Shown in pieces: positions 56,935-64,000 of a DNA stretch of 64,000 nucleotides (position 1 is the stretch's first letter; each line of letters begins with the position of its first letter). The position numbers and the translations under genes were made by a program. This DNA is from Clostridium tunisiense TJ (GTDB taxonomy: Bacteria > Bacillota > Clostridia > Clostridiales > Clostridiaceae): NCBI RefSeq assembly GCF_000300195.1, contig NZ_AMQH01000012.1:186001-250000 (forward strand), given 5' to 3'. A model generated the notes under the pieces. That model was not told where the DNA came from. It did no database searches and was given only the letters and a program-made list of their open reading frames with translations.

Positions 56935-57144
56935 ATGAAAAAGAAAGAAGATTTTTATGAAGAATCATGGACTGGTCCATGTGCAGATTGTAATGGTACT
57001 GGAATAGTCGAATGCGATGTATGTGAGGGAGAGGGTGAATATAATTCTGAAGTATGCACGGCTTGCAACGGTGATGGTGGAAAGAAATGTCCAGATTGCG
57101 GCGGTTCAGGTAAAGCCACATATCACATGGGGCAAAAAATATAA
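56935..57144 (+). CDS. Small cysteine-rich DnaJ-type zinc-finger protein
   Basis: 69 residues with four CxxCxGxG-like repeats (CADCNGTG, CDVCEGEG, CTACNGDG, CPDCGGSG), the zinc-binding module of DnaJ, without J or C-terminal domains. Free-standing versions occur in phages and in anti-TRAP-like proteins; the partner cannot be told. GGAGGTG is seven bases before the ATG at 56935. It lies between the two family-A hairpin elements. Confidence 0.85.
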   Translation: MKKKEDFYEESWTGPCADCNGTGIVECDVCEGEGEYNSEVCTACNGDGGKKCPDCGGSGKATYHMGQKI

Positions 57145-57278
57145 TTCATGGTGGAATTATTGATTAACACACAGTATAAGCATTTTCAGTAGCAAAACTA
57201 CTGCGTAACATTCTTAAGAAGCTGCTTAATTATAGTATTTGAATGTTTTTAAATTTAATATCCTTACTAAAAGATAAG

Positions 57279-57427
57279 GCCACTAAGAAAACATAAAGGA
57301 GCTATATGCTCTGGCGTAATTTTCTCAGTGGCTTATTCTCATTCCTCATAAAATCCAAACTCACCTAATCTGTAGACTATTTGGGATTAAAGCTTTCTCT
57401 ACGTTCAAGTCTTAATCCTAAATAGTC
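57279..57427. repeat. Twin-hairpin element, family A, copy 2
   Basis: Hairpin 1: GCCACTAAGAAAA (57279-57291) with TTTTCTCAGTGGC (to 57332). After 42 bases, hairpin 2: GACTATTTGGGATTAA (57375-57390) with TTAATCCTAAATAGTC (57412-57427), 15 of 16 paired. The unpaired parts (TAAAGCT, TTCAAGT) are shared with copy 1, while both arms of hairpin 2 differ together. Confidence 0.78.
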
Positions 57428-57618
57428 CTTTAATTTATAATCCAAGTTGAAGTAAATACTTCCAAGGGTTTTATAAATCATTACAAAGGTGATTTTTTCA
57501 GAGAAATCCTTATCCTGCAATTTAATGAATTCTTTATAGATTTAATTATGGATGGAATAGGTAATATGGAATTTAAGGAAAACATGAATTAGCTGTTTAT
57601 AAGAAAATACACAATACC

Positions 57619-57774
57619 AAAGTATATTTAGCCTTATCTTCCTTTCCACTAGGTTTCATTCCAGCTATGGCTAAAAATACTTTGAAACTAAAAGGAGATT
57701 TTAGACAAGCTGTTCAACTTAGAACTTAATAGCATTTAGAATCCAATATATACGTTCAAAAGCTTGTCTAAAAT
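57619..57774. repeat. Twin-hairpin module, family P, copy 1
   Basis: Hairpin 1: AAAGTATATTTAGCC (57619-57633) with GGCTAAAAATACTTT (57669-57683). After 14 bases, hairpin 2: ATTTTAGACAAGCT (57698-57711) with a perfect complement at 57761-57774. A G-rich-loop hairpin follows at 57907. Confidence 0.78.
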
Positions 57775-57906
57775 TAATTATTCCAAAAGCTACAAAGAAC
57801 TTAAAGGTCCTTTGAAACTCCATGTCTCCATGCATTTATGTGCTTCTTTATAACCATCTTTCTATATATTAAGGATTACTAATCACCTGGAGAAACCCAA
57901 TAACAC

Positions 57907-57960
57907 CACCAGATATTTTTCACTCCGCCCACCCACCCCTATGAAAAATACCGACTGATG
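57907..57960 (-). repeat. G-rich-loop hairpin, copy 1
   Basis: Outer helix CACCAG/CTGATG, short internal loop, inner helix ATTTTTCA/TGAAAAAT, and a loop that on the minus strand reads TAGGGGTGGGTGGGCGGAG, a G-quadruplex-type sequence. Two further copies lie at 59667 and 59739. Confidence 0.75.
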
Positions 57961-58060
57961 ATTATTATAGGCCTTCTTAAATTTTCATATCTAAGAATAA
58001 GAAACTACAATGTTAGAAATAGCTAATAGTCGTTCACACCAATAAGTCCTTATAAAATAA

Positions 58061-58086
58061 AAAGAAGGTACCGAAGTACCTTCTAA
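58061..58086 (-). terminator. Terminator after the DUF2922 gene
   Basis: Read on the minus strand, AGAAGGTAC/GTACCTTCT with loop TTCG (a UUCG tetraloop-like turn) followed by TTTTTATTTT. Confidence 0.9.
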
Positions 58087-58305
58087 CTAAAACTGATCAT
58101 ATATAGTTTTATTTGTTTCAACTACTGCTGCAGATTCTTTCTTGGTAAGCTCGCCATTCTTGCCACTGAAGAGTTTGGAAGCTATAACTGCATCCATGGC
58201 TATTGCAATTTCATCCTGAGTTACAGGATCCTTAATATTCTTTAATATAAGATTAGACTTCTCACCACGAGGGTCAGAGAAGGTCATAACTAAATCCTTG
58301 GCCAT
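58087..58305 (-). CDS. DUF2922 family small protein
   Basis: 72 residues beginning MAKDLVMTFSDPRGEKSNL, with the family pattern of two short strands then a helix containing M-D-A-V-I and a C-terminal A-A-V-V segment. DUF2922 genes commonly sit next to DUF1659 genes in clostridia, as here; function unknown. AGGAGG precedes the ATG. Confidence 0.85.
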   Translation of the reverse strand: MAKDLVMTFSDPRGEKSNLILKNIKDPVTQDEIAIAMDAVIASKLFSGKNGELTKKESAAVVETNKTIYDQF

Positions 58306-58365
58306 AATAATTCCTCCTTATCTTATAATTTTTCTAGAACTTTCAATGGATAAATTACTTTTAAA

Positions 58366-58593
58366 CTAAAAACTCTCAACTATACTGAAATCATCAGTTT
58401 TTCTCACTTCATGCAATGGGTAGGCTAATAGAGTTTCCATTGATTTTGACAAATTATTAATAGCTTCATCAGTTGCTGACTTATTAATTCTAGAGAACTT
58501 TTGAGAAGCAAATATATCTGATCCTTTCTGGTCTACTCCAATCTTGTAAGTTAAAACAAAGGCTGATGATTTTTTAATTGAACTAACTGCCAT
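58366..58593 (-). CDS. DUF1659 family small protein
   Basis: 75 residues (MAVSSIKKSSAFVLTYKIG) with the DUF1659 pattern. The ATG at 58593 has AAAGGAG eight bases upstream; an in-frame ATG at 58611 overlaps that site. It lies 60 bases before the DUF2922 gene and both end at the terminator near 58061. Function unknown. Confidence 0.85.
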   Translation of the reverse strand: MAVSSIKKSSAFVLTYKIGVDQKGSDIFASQKFSRINKSATDEAINNLSKSMETLLAYPLHEVRKTDDFSIVESF

Positions 58594-58708
58594 ACTAACA
58601 ACTCCTTTCATATATTAAATATGCCTATAGGAGATATTTTTATGGGGCTTATTATTAACAATTTATTAATAATTTATTAATAATTGCATTAAATATTAAG
58701 TTCAGAAA

Positions 58709-58797
58709 CTAATTTTGCATTGGACAAATTGACTAACGCAAAATTAGTAATCTAATTCTAGTACCATTTTTGCACGCGACAAATTGACCTGTGTAAA
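58709..58797. repeat. Two adjacent hairpins sharing the loop GACAAATTGAC (family C)
   Basis: First hairpin: CTAATTTTGC (58709-58718) with GCAAAATTAG (58738-58747). Second: TTTGCAC (58769-58775) with GTGTAAA (58791-58797), one G-T pair. Loops are ATTGGACAAATTGACTAAC and GCGACAAATTGACCT; the stems differ but the 11-base core is identical. Confidence 0.7.
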
Positions 58798-58827
58798 TTT
58801 CTTAGTATAAGTGCATCATGTAAAATC

Positions 58828-58963
58828 AAAGTATATATAGAGCTGCCTTTCACTACAGTTCCTTTCATTCCAGGAAGCTCTAAACATACTTTGATAAAGT
58901 CTAATAGGAAGATAATGTAAAGCTAAAACTTTCGCTATGCTGCAGTATTAGCTTTACATTATC
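58828..58963. repeat. Twin-hairpin module, family P, copy 2
   Basis: Hairpin 1: AAAGTATATATAGAGCT (58828-58844) with AGCTCTAAACATACTTT (58876-58892). After 18 bases, hairpin 2: GATAATGTAAAGCTAA (58911-58926) with a perfect complement at 58948-58963. Hairpin 2 has a different stem from copies 1 and 3 yet remains fully paired. Confidence 0.78.
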
Positions 58964-59186
58964 CCTAAAAAATCAAATCATGAATTACAAACTTTCATCA
59001 TTACTTAAATGACAGTAATAGAGATTGGAACAATAATAAAATGGTACTAAATGAAAATTTAACGGCAATACAGATTTAAACATTTATAGTAACATACTAA
59101 TTAAAGTAACTAGTAAAGAATCCTAAAATAAGAAGATTCTATTAGCTGTAAGAGTGGAATGTACATTAATAGTTAGCATTTCTACA

Positions 59187-59304
59187 ACCCTTTTTACTTG
59201 GGCACCAATTCCATCACCCAAAAAAGGACAGGTCATCAGTAACAGTTTCTAAGGCTCTAAAGGTCTTTCACTTCTTCAAGCCCTTTATAACCTAAGAAAC
59301 TGCA
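59187..59304. repeat. Further long hairpins in the structured region
   Basis: CCTTTTT (about 59188) pairs with AAAAAGG (to about 59227), nesting TTGGG/CCCAA. Then CAGTTTCTAAGG (about 59242-59253) pairs with CCTAAGAAACTG (about 59291-59302) with an inner AAAGG/CCTTT. The rest of 58964-59440 shows no gene. Confidence 0.55.
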
Positions 59305-59443
59305 AACATTAGACTAGTCCTTTCTTCGGGTACCCGATGGGGTGCATTAATCATAAAATTTGAACTTTAATAAAATATCTTTAGCATTTCAATTTGAAGA
59401 TAAGAGACATAATCTTTGAACTTAAGTCCACGGGAGAATATAA

Positions 59444-59610
59444 AAGTATATTTAGCCCTGCCTTGACCTCCATTCCGCTTCGCTTCATGTCACTTCAGTC
59501 AGAACTAAGAATACTTATATATCTCAAAAGGAAATTTTAGACAAGCTGTTCAGCTAGGGGGACTTAAAATAAGAAAATCAATAAAAGTAGCTCAAAAGCT
59601 TGTCTAAAAT
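59444..59610. repeat. Twin-hairpin module, family P, copy 3
   Basis: Hairpin 1: AAGTATATTTAG (59444-59455) with CTAAGAATACTT (59505-59516). After 17 bases, hairpin 2: ATTTTAGACAAGCT (59534-59547) with a perfect complement (59597-59610). Two G-rich-loop hairpins follow within 60 bases. Confidence 0.78.
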
Positions 59611-59666
59611 ATTTTATAAATTTCATTGAATAGATACATCTAGCAACAAATTTTTACATTACAAAA

Positions 59667-59723
59667 CCTTTTCGATATCTTTCGTTCCTCCCACCCAACC
59701 CCCTTCGAAAGTCACCGAAAAGG
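59667..59723 (-). repeat. G-rich-loop hairpin, copy 2
   Basis: Outer helix CCTTTTCG/CGAAAAGG, internal loop ATAT against TCAC, inner helix CTTTCG/CGAAAG; the minus-strand loop contains GGGGGTTGGGTGGGAGG. Confidence 0.75.
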
Positions 59724-59738
59724 GGACTACATTTTCTT

Positions 59739-59791
59739 GGCTCGATATTTTTCGAACCACCCACCTAAGCCCCTACGAAAAATAACGACCC
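59739..59791 (-). repeat. G-rich-loop hairpin, copy 3
   Basis: Outer GGCTCG/CGACCC (one mismatch), inner ATTTTTCG/CGAAAAAT; the minus-strand loop contains GGGGCTTAGGTGGGTGG. Confidence 0.75.
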
Positions 59792-59990
59792 GGGGTAATA
59801 AAAAAGTCTTTGAATAGGCTGGACAATGATTGACTTAATAAAAGATACATAAAATCAATAGAAGGACTATTAGATTTTAAATGGTCTTTTGAAAATATTG
59901 GAACTACACTTGAGTTTAAAGTATAATAGTAGCAAATCATTAGAACTATAGGGTCAGTATTTGACATGCAAAGTTGAAGGGAACGTAATC

Positions 59991-60446
59991 ATGGACAAGA
60001 ATTTTACAGTTTCTATATTTATAGTATATAAAGATAAAGTATTATTATATTTACATAAAAAGGCTAAAAAAATACTTCCTTTGGGGGCATATCGAATAGA
60101 ATGAATTGCCTGAAAAGGCATGTATTAGAGAAGCACTAGAAGAAGCAGGCTTAAAAATAAACCTATACAATCCAATAAATAATCAACTAAAAGTTCATGC
60201 GAATTGGTAGGGGAAGAGTTGTTAACTAATCCCATGCATACAATCTACGCTGAAGTAAATCATGAACATTATCATATAGACTTAGTTTTTAAGCAACTAC
60301 AAAAATCCTTTAATGCAATACCAGGGTGTGAAGAGTCTAATTTGCTTAAGTGGTATAATAAAGAAGATTAAAAAAATGCCTATGACATTCAAGGTAACAT
60401 TTTGACAATGGCTAGTGAAGCGTTAGAATTATTAGGTGAAAGCTAG
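59991..60446 (+). pseudogene. NUDIX hydrolase pseudogene
   Basis: ATG at 59991 after GAAGGGA. The frame starts MDKNFTVSIFIVYKDKVLLY and reaches the Nudix box, then breaks: family-like pieces continue in shifted frames (NELPEKACIREALEEAGLKI, then HTIYAEVNHEHYHIDLVFK, then LTMASEALELLGES ending at TAG 60444-60446), with internal stops between. At least three disruptions, so it is not functional. Confidence 0.85.
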
Positions 60447-60526
60447 AATTGTGAGTAACTAAAGAACTTTATAATAGCTTTGTTATCATAAAGATAAATA
60501 GGAAGTTAACTGTAAAAATATAAATG

Positions 60527-60556
60527 AAATCCGAGAGCAGTATCTCGGATTTTCAT
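60527..60556 (+). terminator. Terminator after the NUDIX pseudogene
   Basis: AAATCCGAGA/TCTCGGATTT with a six-base loop and following T's. The bases from here to 60808 hold no gene. Confidence 0.85.
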
Positions 60557-60808
60557 AATTTTCTCTACAAATTATGCAGGATAACAACTATATGTAGAAT
60601 TAAGATTTATTTAAGGAACTAATAGGAAATAGGTTATTATAGCTATAATGGGAATTAGATGGCCGGGGGAATCTTAAATTTTAAGTAATTTATAATATTG
60701 CAATATAAAACATGTAAGAGTAGAAAGTTTGAATTGCTAGTAATATAATGTTCATAGGATGTTTGCGTTAAAGTAACTAACAAATTTTAGATGGGATGGT
60801 AAGGAAAT

Positions 60809-62602
60809 ATGGAAAAGTGTATTATTTTAGGGAATGAATTTGTGTTAAGACAAGCAAAGAAGTTTGAATTAATGGATGGACTTGGGTGTGCAGAAGAAGA
60901 TGTTGAAAGTGAGGTAGAAGAATATCCAAAAGTGGAATTGGTATATGCAGAGATTTGCTCCGGAATAGGAGGAGAAGAAATACAATTAACTAAAAACCCA
61001 GGAATATATTCTATTTTAGGTGAAGATGAACTAGTTGCCATATCAGGAAGACTTAGCGTGCATGGAGAAATATATGAAATCAGCGTTTTTGAAAAAAGTT
61101 ATGGTGAAGTAAATGATATTAAAACAATAGAGATTGAACTGAATAAAGAACATGAAATCGATGTGTTTGATGAAGGTTTTTATGATATAAAAATTAAAAT
61201 AAAGGAATGTATTAAAGACTATTATAAAGAAGTGTACTTTATTGAGGATACCCAAAATGAAAAGATATGTATTGAACTGTATAAGATGGTTTACAATAAT
61301 GAGAATAAATTTAGAAGTATAATAAATAAATACATGGTTATCACATTTGGTGCTAATTGGTTTGATAAAATAATTGATAAAGCTTATAAGGATTCTGTTT
61401 TAAATCTAAATAAGTGGTATAGAGAACAGCGAGGAGCAGAATTTAAAAATGTTAAGGGTGAATTGTATAACTTGCTGATTGATGATTTAATTGAGATGTT
61501 GAGAGAGAGTCAAATAGATGGGGTAGCTATTAGCGAGAGAAAAAAATATAACGAATTTTTGAATTCATTTGGTTCGGACTCTAGGTTGAAGCGAATATTA
61601 GAAGGAGTAGATATAAATACAGAAACTGTTTGGGACGTAAGTTTTAGGAAGTATATAGATGAAAATTTCTATCAAAGCTGGAATGAGTACAAAAATATGA
61701 GGAATATGGTTGCTCATAATAAATTGATATGTAGAAATGTAAAAAATAAGATAATTGAGCATAGTTTGCAAATTTCAACAAAACTTAATGAACTTAGTCA
61801 ACTTTTAGAACGAATATATAAGAATAATGAAAGGGCGTATGTAAAAGAGGTATATGCTCAAATAAACGAAGATTTTTATATAGAAGAAGCAGGTGGAGAT
61901 AAATTACCAGATGAAGAAAATGTGCTTCTTGGCATAGAAGAAAATGATTGTTATGCTAACATGATGAATGAGATTGATGAAAAGTTAGTTGAACAAAAAA
62001 ATAAATGGGAGGAAATTTCTTGGCAATTAGAACAAGTTGTAGGATATTATGAGGACGAAGATAATACTATTGAAAAATCAAAACTTTATAATCTTTATTT
62101 AATACTTGAAAAGTTTAGGGTGGAAGAAGATGACTTTAAAAGAGTATGTGTGAGTGAAATTAATGCGCAATGCGTTTTAAATAGATTTGTACCTGAAGTG
62201 ATAGAAAACCTATATAAATTAATTGAGAGATTAAGGGACAATAGCTATTTCAAAGTGGATTCATTTGATATTGGTAAGTTAGTTGAATATAAGGATATAT
62301 ATGGGGAGGAAACAAGGTTAACTAGTACTGGAATGATTTCTCCGCGCAGAGGAGAAATAGATACTATAGAACTTAATATGCACGTTGAAGATAGGTTAGT
62401 TGAAAGTGGTATTATAGAAAAACAGTATTTTGATTATTGCATTCATGAAGATCAAGGGTATGCTATGCCTGAAATAGAAGATTATTTAGACGTTAAAGTA
62501 GATAATTTGAGTAGTGAAATACTAAATAAGTTTGAAGAGGAAATACAGGTATTAGACGAGGTGATTCAAATTCTTGAAGGGGAATTTGCTGAGTTTTTCT
62601 AG
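60809..62602 (+). CDS. Large protein with HEPN-like RNMVAH motif, function unknown
   Basis: 597 residues, soluble and acidic, with an N-terminal beta-rich part (about 1-150), a helical middle with MRNMVAHNKLI in which R298-N-M-V-A-H303 fits the R-x4-H signature of HEPN ribonucleases, and a long C-terminal helical/coiled-coil part (about 320-450). HEPN proteins include toxins and abortive-infection nucleases; whether this one is active is inference. TAAGGAAAT before the ATG is a moderate ribosome site. Located beside a decayed prophage and followed by another HEPN-like gene. Confidence 0.75.
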   Translation: MEKCIILGNEFVLRQAKKFELMDGLGCAEEDVESEVEEYPKVELVYAEICSGIGGEEIQLTKNPGIYSILGEDELVAISGRLSVHGEIYEISVFEKSYGEVNDIKTIEIELNKEHEIDVFDEGFYDIKIKIKECIKDYYKEVYFIEDTQNEKICIELYKMVYNNENKFRSIINKYMVITFGANWFDKIIDKAYKDSVLNLNKWYREQRGAEFKNVKGELYNLLIDDLIEMLRESQIDGVAISERKKYNEFLNSFGSDSRLKRILEGVDINTETVWDVSFRKYIDENFYQSWNEYKNMRNMVAHNKLICRNVKNKIIEHSLQISTKLNELSQLLERIYKNNERAYVKEVYAQINEDFYIEEAGGDKLPDEENVLLGIEENDCYANMMNEIDEKLVEQKNKWEEISWQLEQVVGYYEDEDNTIEKSKLYNLYLILEKFRVEEDDFKRVCVSEINAQCVLNRFVPEVIENLYKLIERLRDNSYFKVDSFDIGKLVEYKDIYGEETRLTSTGMISPRRGEIDTIELNMHVEDRLVESGIIEKQYFDYCIHEDQGYAMPEIEDYLDVKVDNLSSEILNKFEEEIQVLDEVIQILEGEFAEFF

Positions 62603-62976
62603 TAATGAATAACTTTTAAGGGGGATTTTGTAGAAGGCTAATTGTAGTATGTTTATGAATATTAATGCATAGGTCTTAAAAATATAGATATAAGTAACCA
62701 ATGAGTATGCTTTTTATTAAGGCGGAGTTTCCTTTCATTCATGTAACCATTAGGCTAATAATGTGAATTTAAGGTTTATTTATATAAAATATTAATTTAT
62801 TGAGTTGTTTATTATTAAATTATGAAGAAAATTTATAAAAATGAAATCTACAAATCAGAAATTGAAATATAGATTTTTTATAAAGTAACAAGCTAGTGAC
62901 TTTTTTCTTATTTTAAAAAATCTTGGGATTATCTGAACAAATCTAATTATTTGTCGAATTAAGAAAGGAAAAAAAT
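62603..62976. other. Non-coding gap between the two HEPN-like genes
   Basis: No gene, strong hairpin or clear promoter seen. A TGTCGAA heptamer lies at 62952-62958 but is expected by chance. Confidence 0.4.
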
Positions 62977-64000
62977 ATGGGATATTTACGTGAAGTAGAG
63001 AGCTTTTTTGATTCTATTCAAAATAATAGTGCAAGAAGTTTAAGCTACGATCGACTAATCAAGAGCTTTCTTCAATACATGGGCCAAGAGTATGGGTATG
63101 GTGAAGAGTGCTATCGTAAAGATTTTAATGAAGAAAATTTAGACTATAAAGATTTTAATGAATATATTTATAAATATTATATGGGTCTTAATAGAGATTT
63201 ACGGGGGGAATATGAAAATGTTGAGAGAGAAGCCAAGGAGCGCATTAAATTGTACGAAGAATGCGTCAATAATCTGAGTAATAAGGTGAAATCTATTTCA
63301 TCAAGCGAAAAATACACAAGGGAAAAATATAAATTTTTTCTTAATATAAATGTAGAGTTGTTGGAAAAAGCAAAGAAAGCCAGAGAAAAAGCAAATATTT
63401 TTCAGAGGGCACTAACCAATTGTCGCGAAAAACCAGGTTGGGGTTGGAGCATTTGGTCCTATGATAATACTTTTAGCGATATTCAGCAATATGTTCATAT
63501 TGATTGGAAATCAAAAATCAATTTTTTAGAAGCAAGTATCAAACAAGGAAGAGAACTTACAGAAAAAAAACATTCTGATTATGAACAATATTTAATTTTA
63601 TTCAAAAACTATATTAATGAGCACAATATTTTGGAAAAACTTTTATGTATCTCATCGAGAAATTATTATTTACAAAACAGGCAAGAGATTATAAAGGAAG
63701 CTATCGATCTATTTGAAGCTGGGAATTATACTCCATTTGTGTATATGCTTGTTCCTCAAATAGAAGGATTGTTTGATGTCTATAAAACTGTATTGGGAAT
63801 AAATAATGAAGAAATGCATAATGGTCTTGTAGACAAATTGAACGTAATTAATGATCAACAAAGACTCTGGGGATATGTATATTATGCATTCGAGTTTCCA
63901 GTATTACGCAATAATATTGCACATGGAAACATGGTGACTATCACGGCTGAAATGGCATACGATACGCTAATGGACATTTTCTACTTATTTCACGAGATAG
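62977..64000 (+). CDS. Large HEPN-like protein, 3' end outside window
   Basis: The frame from ATG 62977 (AAGAAAGGA eight bases upstream) is open to the end of the window, 341 codons. It begins MGYLREVESFFDSIQNNSAR, has a charged coiled-coil stretch (about 70-145), and near the end carries LRNNIAHGNMV, in which R311-N-N-I-A-H316 is an R-x4-H HEPN signature; YTPFVYMLVPQIEGLFD before it resembles the helix that precedes this motif in other HEPN proteins. Complete length and C-terminal domain are unknown. Confidence 0.75.
   Translation, partial: MGYLREVESFFDSIQNNSARSLSYDRLIKSFLQYMGQEYGYGEECYRKDFNEENLDYKDFNEYIYKYYMGLNRDLRGEYENVEREAKERIKLYEECVNNLSNKVKSISSSEKYTREKYKFFLNINVELLEKAKKAREKANIFQRALTNCREKPGWGWSIWSYDNTFSDIQQYVHIDWKSKINFLEASIKQGRELTEKKHSDYEQYLILFKNYINEHNILEKLLCISSRNYYLQNRQEIIKEAIDLFEAGNYTPFVYMLVPQIEGLFDVYKTVLGINNEEMHNGLVDKLNVINDQQRLWGYVYYAFEFPVLRNNIAHGNMVTITAEMAYDTLMDIFYLFHEI

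Larger units (their letters stand above)
48180..57150. mobile_element. Degenerate prophage or integrative element (right end not determined)
   Basis: Bounded on the left by the interrupted oxidoreductase gene and a large serine recombinase. It then carries an ImmA-like protease, XRE repressor, operator array, Cro-like protein, antirepressor, YqaJ exonuclease, RecT and small proteins, the order of a temperate phage early region. No structural, packaging or lysis genes are present, and an IS3 element has removed part of recombination genes. The right edge may lie anywhere from about 57.2 kb to beyond 64 kb. Confidence 0.8.

Noticed and set aside
57541-57600. Short frame starting ATGGATGGAATAGG
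   Set aside because: Stops after about a dozen codons and lacks a ribosome site.
56900-59990. Missing 3' part of the oxidoreductase gene or a right att site
   Set aside because: No long frame with the oxidoreductase C-terminal pattern and no repeat of the left junction sequence was found up to the window end.
62952-62958. TGTCGAA, a 0A-box core, upstream of the second HEPN-like gene
   Set aside because: In DNA of this composition a heptamer like this is expected several times per 64 kb on both strands, and it lies next to the ribosome site rather than in a promoter.

Overview
The window is AT-rich, spore-former DNA that looks like Clostridium sensu stricto or a close relative. The evidence is a complete spoIIIAA-AH operon, spoIVB next to spo0A, spoIIM, a YtfJ/GerW protein, DUF1659/DUF2922 small proteins, frequent TTG/GTG starts, and the low-GC Firmicute order lspA-rluD-pyrR, comG-like pilus genes-aroK-efp-spoIIIA, and nusB-folD-xseAB-ispA-dxs-tlyA-nadK-argR-recN-spoIVB-spo0A. 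Naming the species from sequence alone would be guesswork.

Layout. 1-7.7 kb: a DksA-like zinc protein (5' end outside the window), lspA, an RluD-type pseudouridine synthase, pyrR, a THUMP RNA methyltransferase, a membrane protein, rqcH (minus strand) and dapF. 8.0-14.2 kb: a nine-gene type IV pilus/type II secretion-like operon (ATPase, inner-membrane platform, three pseudopilins, a minor component, PilM/N/O-like proteins); the PilM-like gene appears to start at ATT. 14.2-21.4 kb: aroK, efp, spoIIIAA-AH (the mother-cell to forespore channel) and an Asp23 protein. 21.6-33.6 kb: nusB, folD, xseA, xseB, ispA, dxs, tlyA, nadK, argR, recN, spoIVB and spo0A. 34.1-41.5 kb: spoIIM, then nucleoside salvage (deoB, two purine nucleoside phosphorylases, a pyrimidine nucleoside phosphorylase) and a DacF-type carboxypeptidase. 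42.2-48.2 kb: scpA, scpB, a convergent ytfJ/DUF2953 pair, a second D-Ala-D-Ala carboxypeptidase, and a PyrK-like flavin/iron-sulfur reductase followed by a flavin oxidoreductase gene cut off after about 90 codons.

48.2-about 57.2 kb is a decayed prophage or integrative element. A large serine recombinase sits 12 bp from the broken oxidoreductase gene. Next come an ImmA-like protease and XRE repressor facing a Cro-like gene across an array of GTTACCAAA operators, then an antirepressor, small proteins, a YqaJ exonuclease, and a RecT gene cut by an IS3-family element beyond which the rest of recT is gone. The right attachment site and the rest of the oxidoreductase gene are not in the window.

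56.5-59.8 kb is the most unusual part: over 3 kb with only three small genes but dense in repeated hairpins. I see four families: twin-hairpin elements starting with a GCCACTAAG stem, twin-hairpin modules with an AAAGTATAT stem, hairpins whose minus-strand loop is a G-quadruplex-like GGGG/GGG/GGG/GG run, and hairpins sharing the loop GACAAATTGAC. Across copies the stems change on both arms while loops and spacing persist, as expected of selected RNA (or ssDNA) structure. A NUDIX pseudogene follows. Two adjacent large genes of unknown family (60.8-64 kb, the second running off the window) each carry an R-N-x-[VI]-A-H motif typical of HEPN ribonucleases, suggesting a defence-type pair.

The long intergenic gaps in the chromosomal part hold degenerate copies of a separate dispersed repeat family. 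No tRNA, rRNA or CRISPR array was seen.
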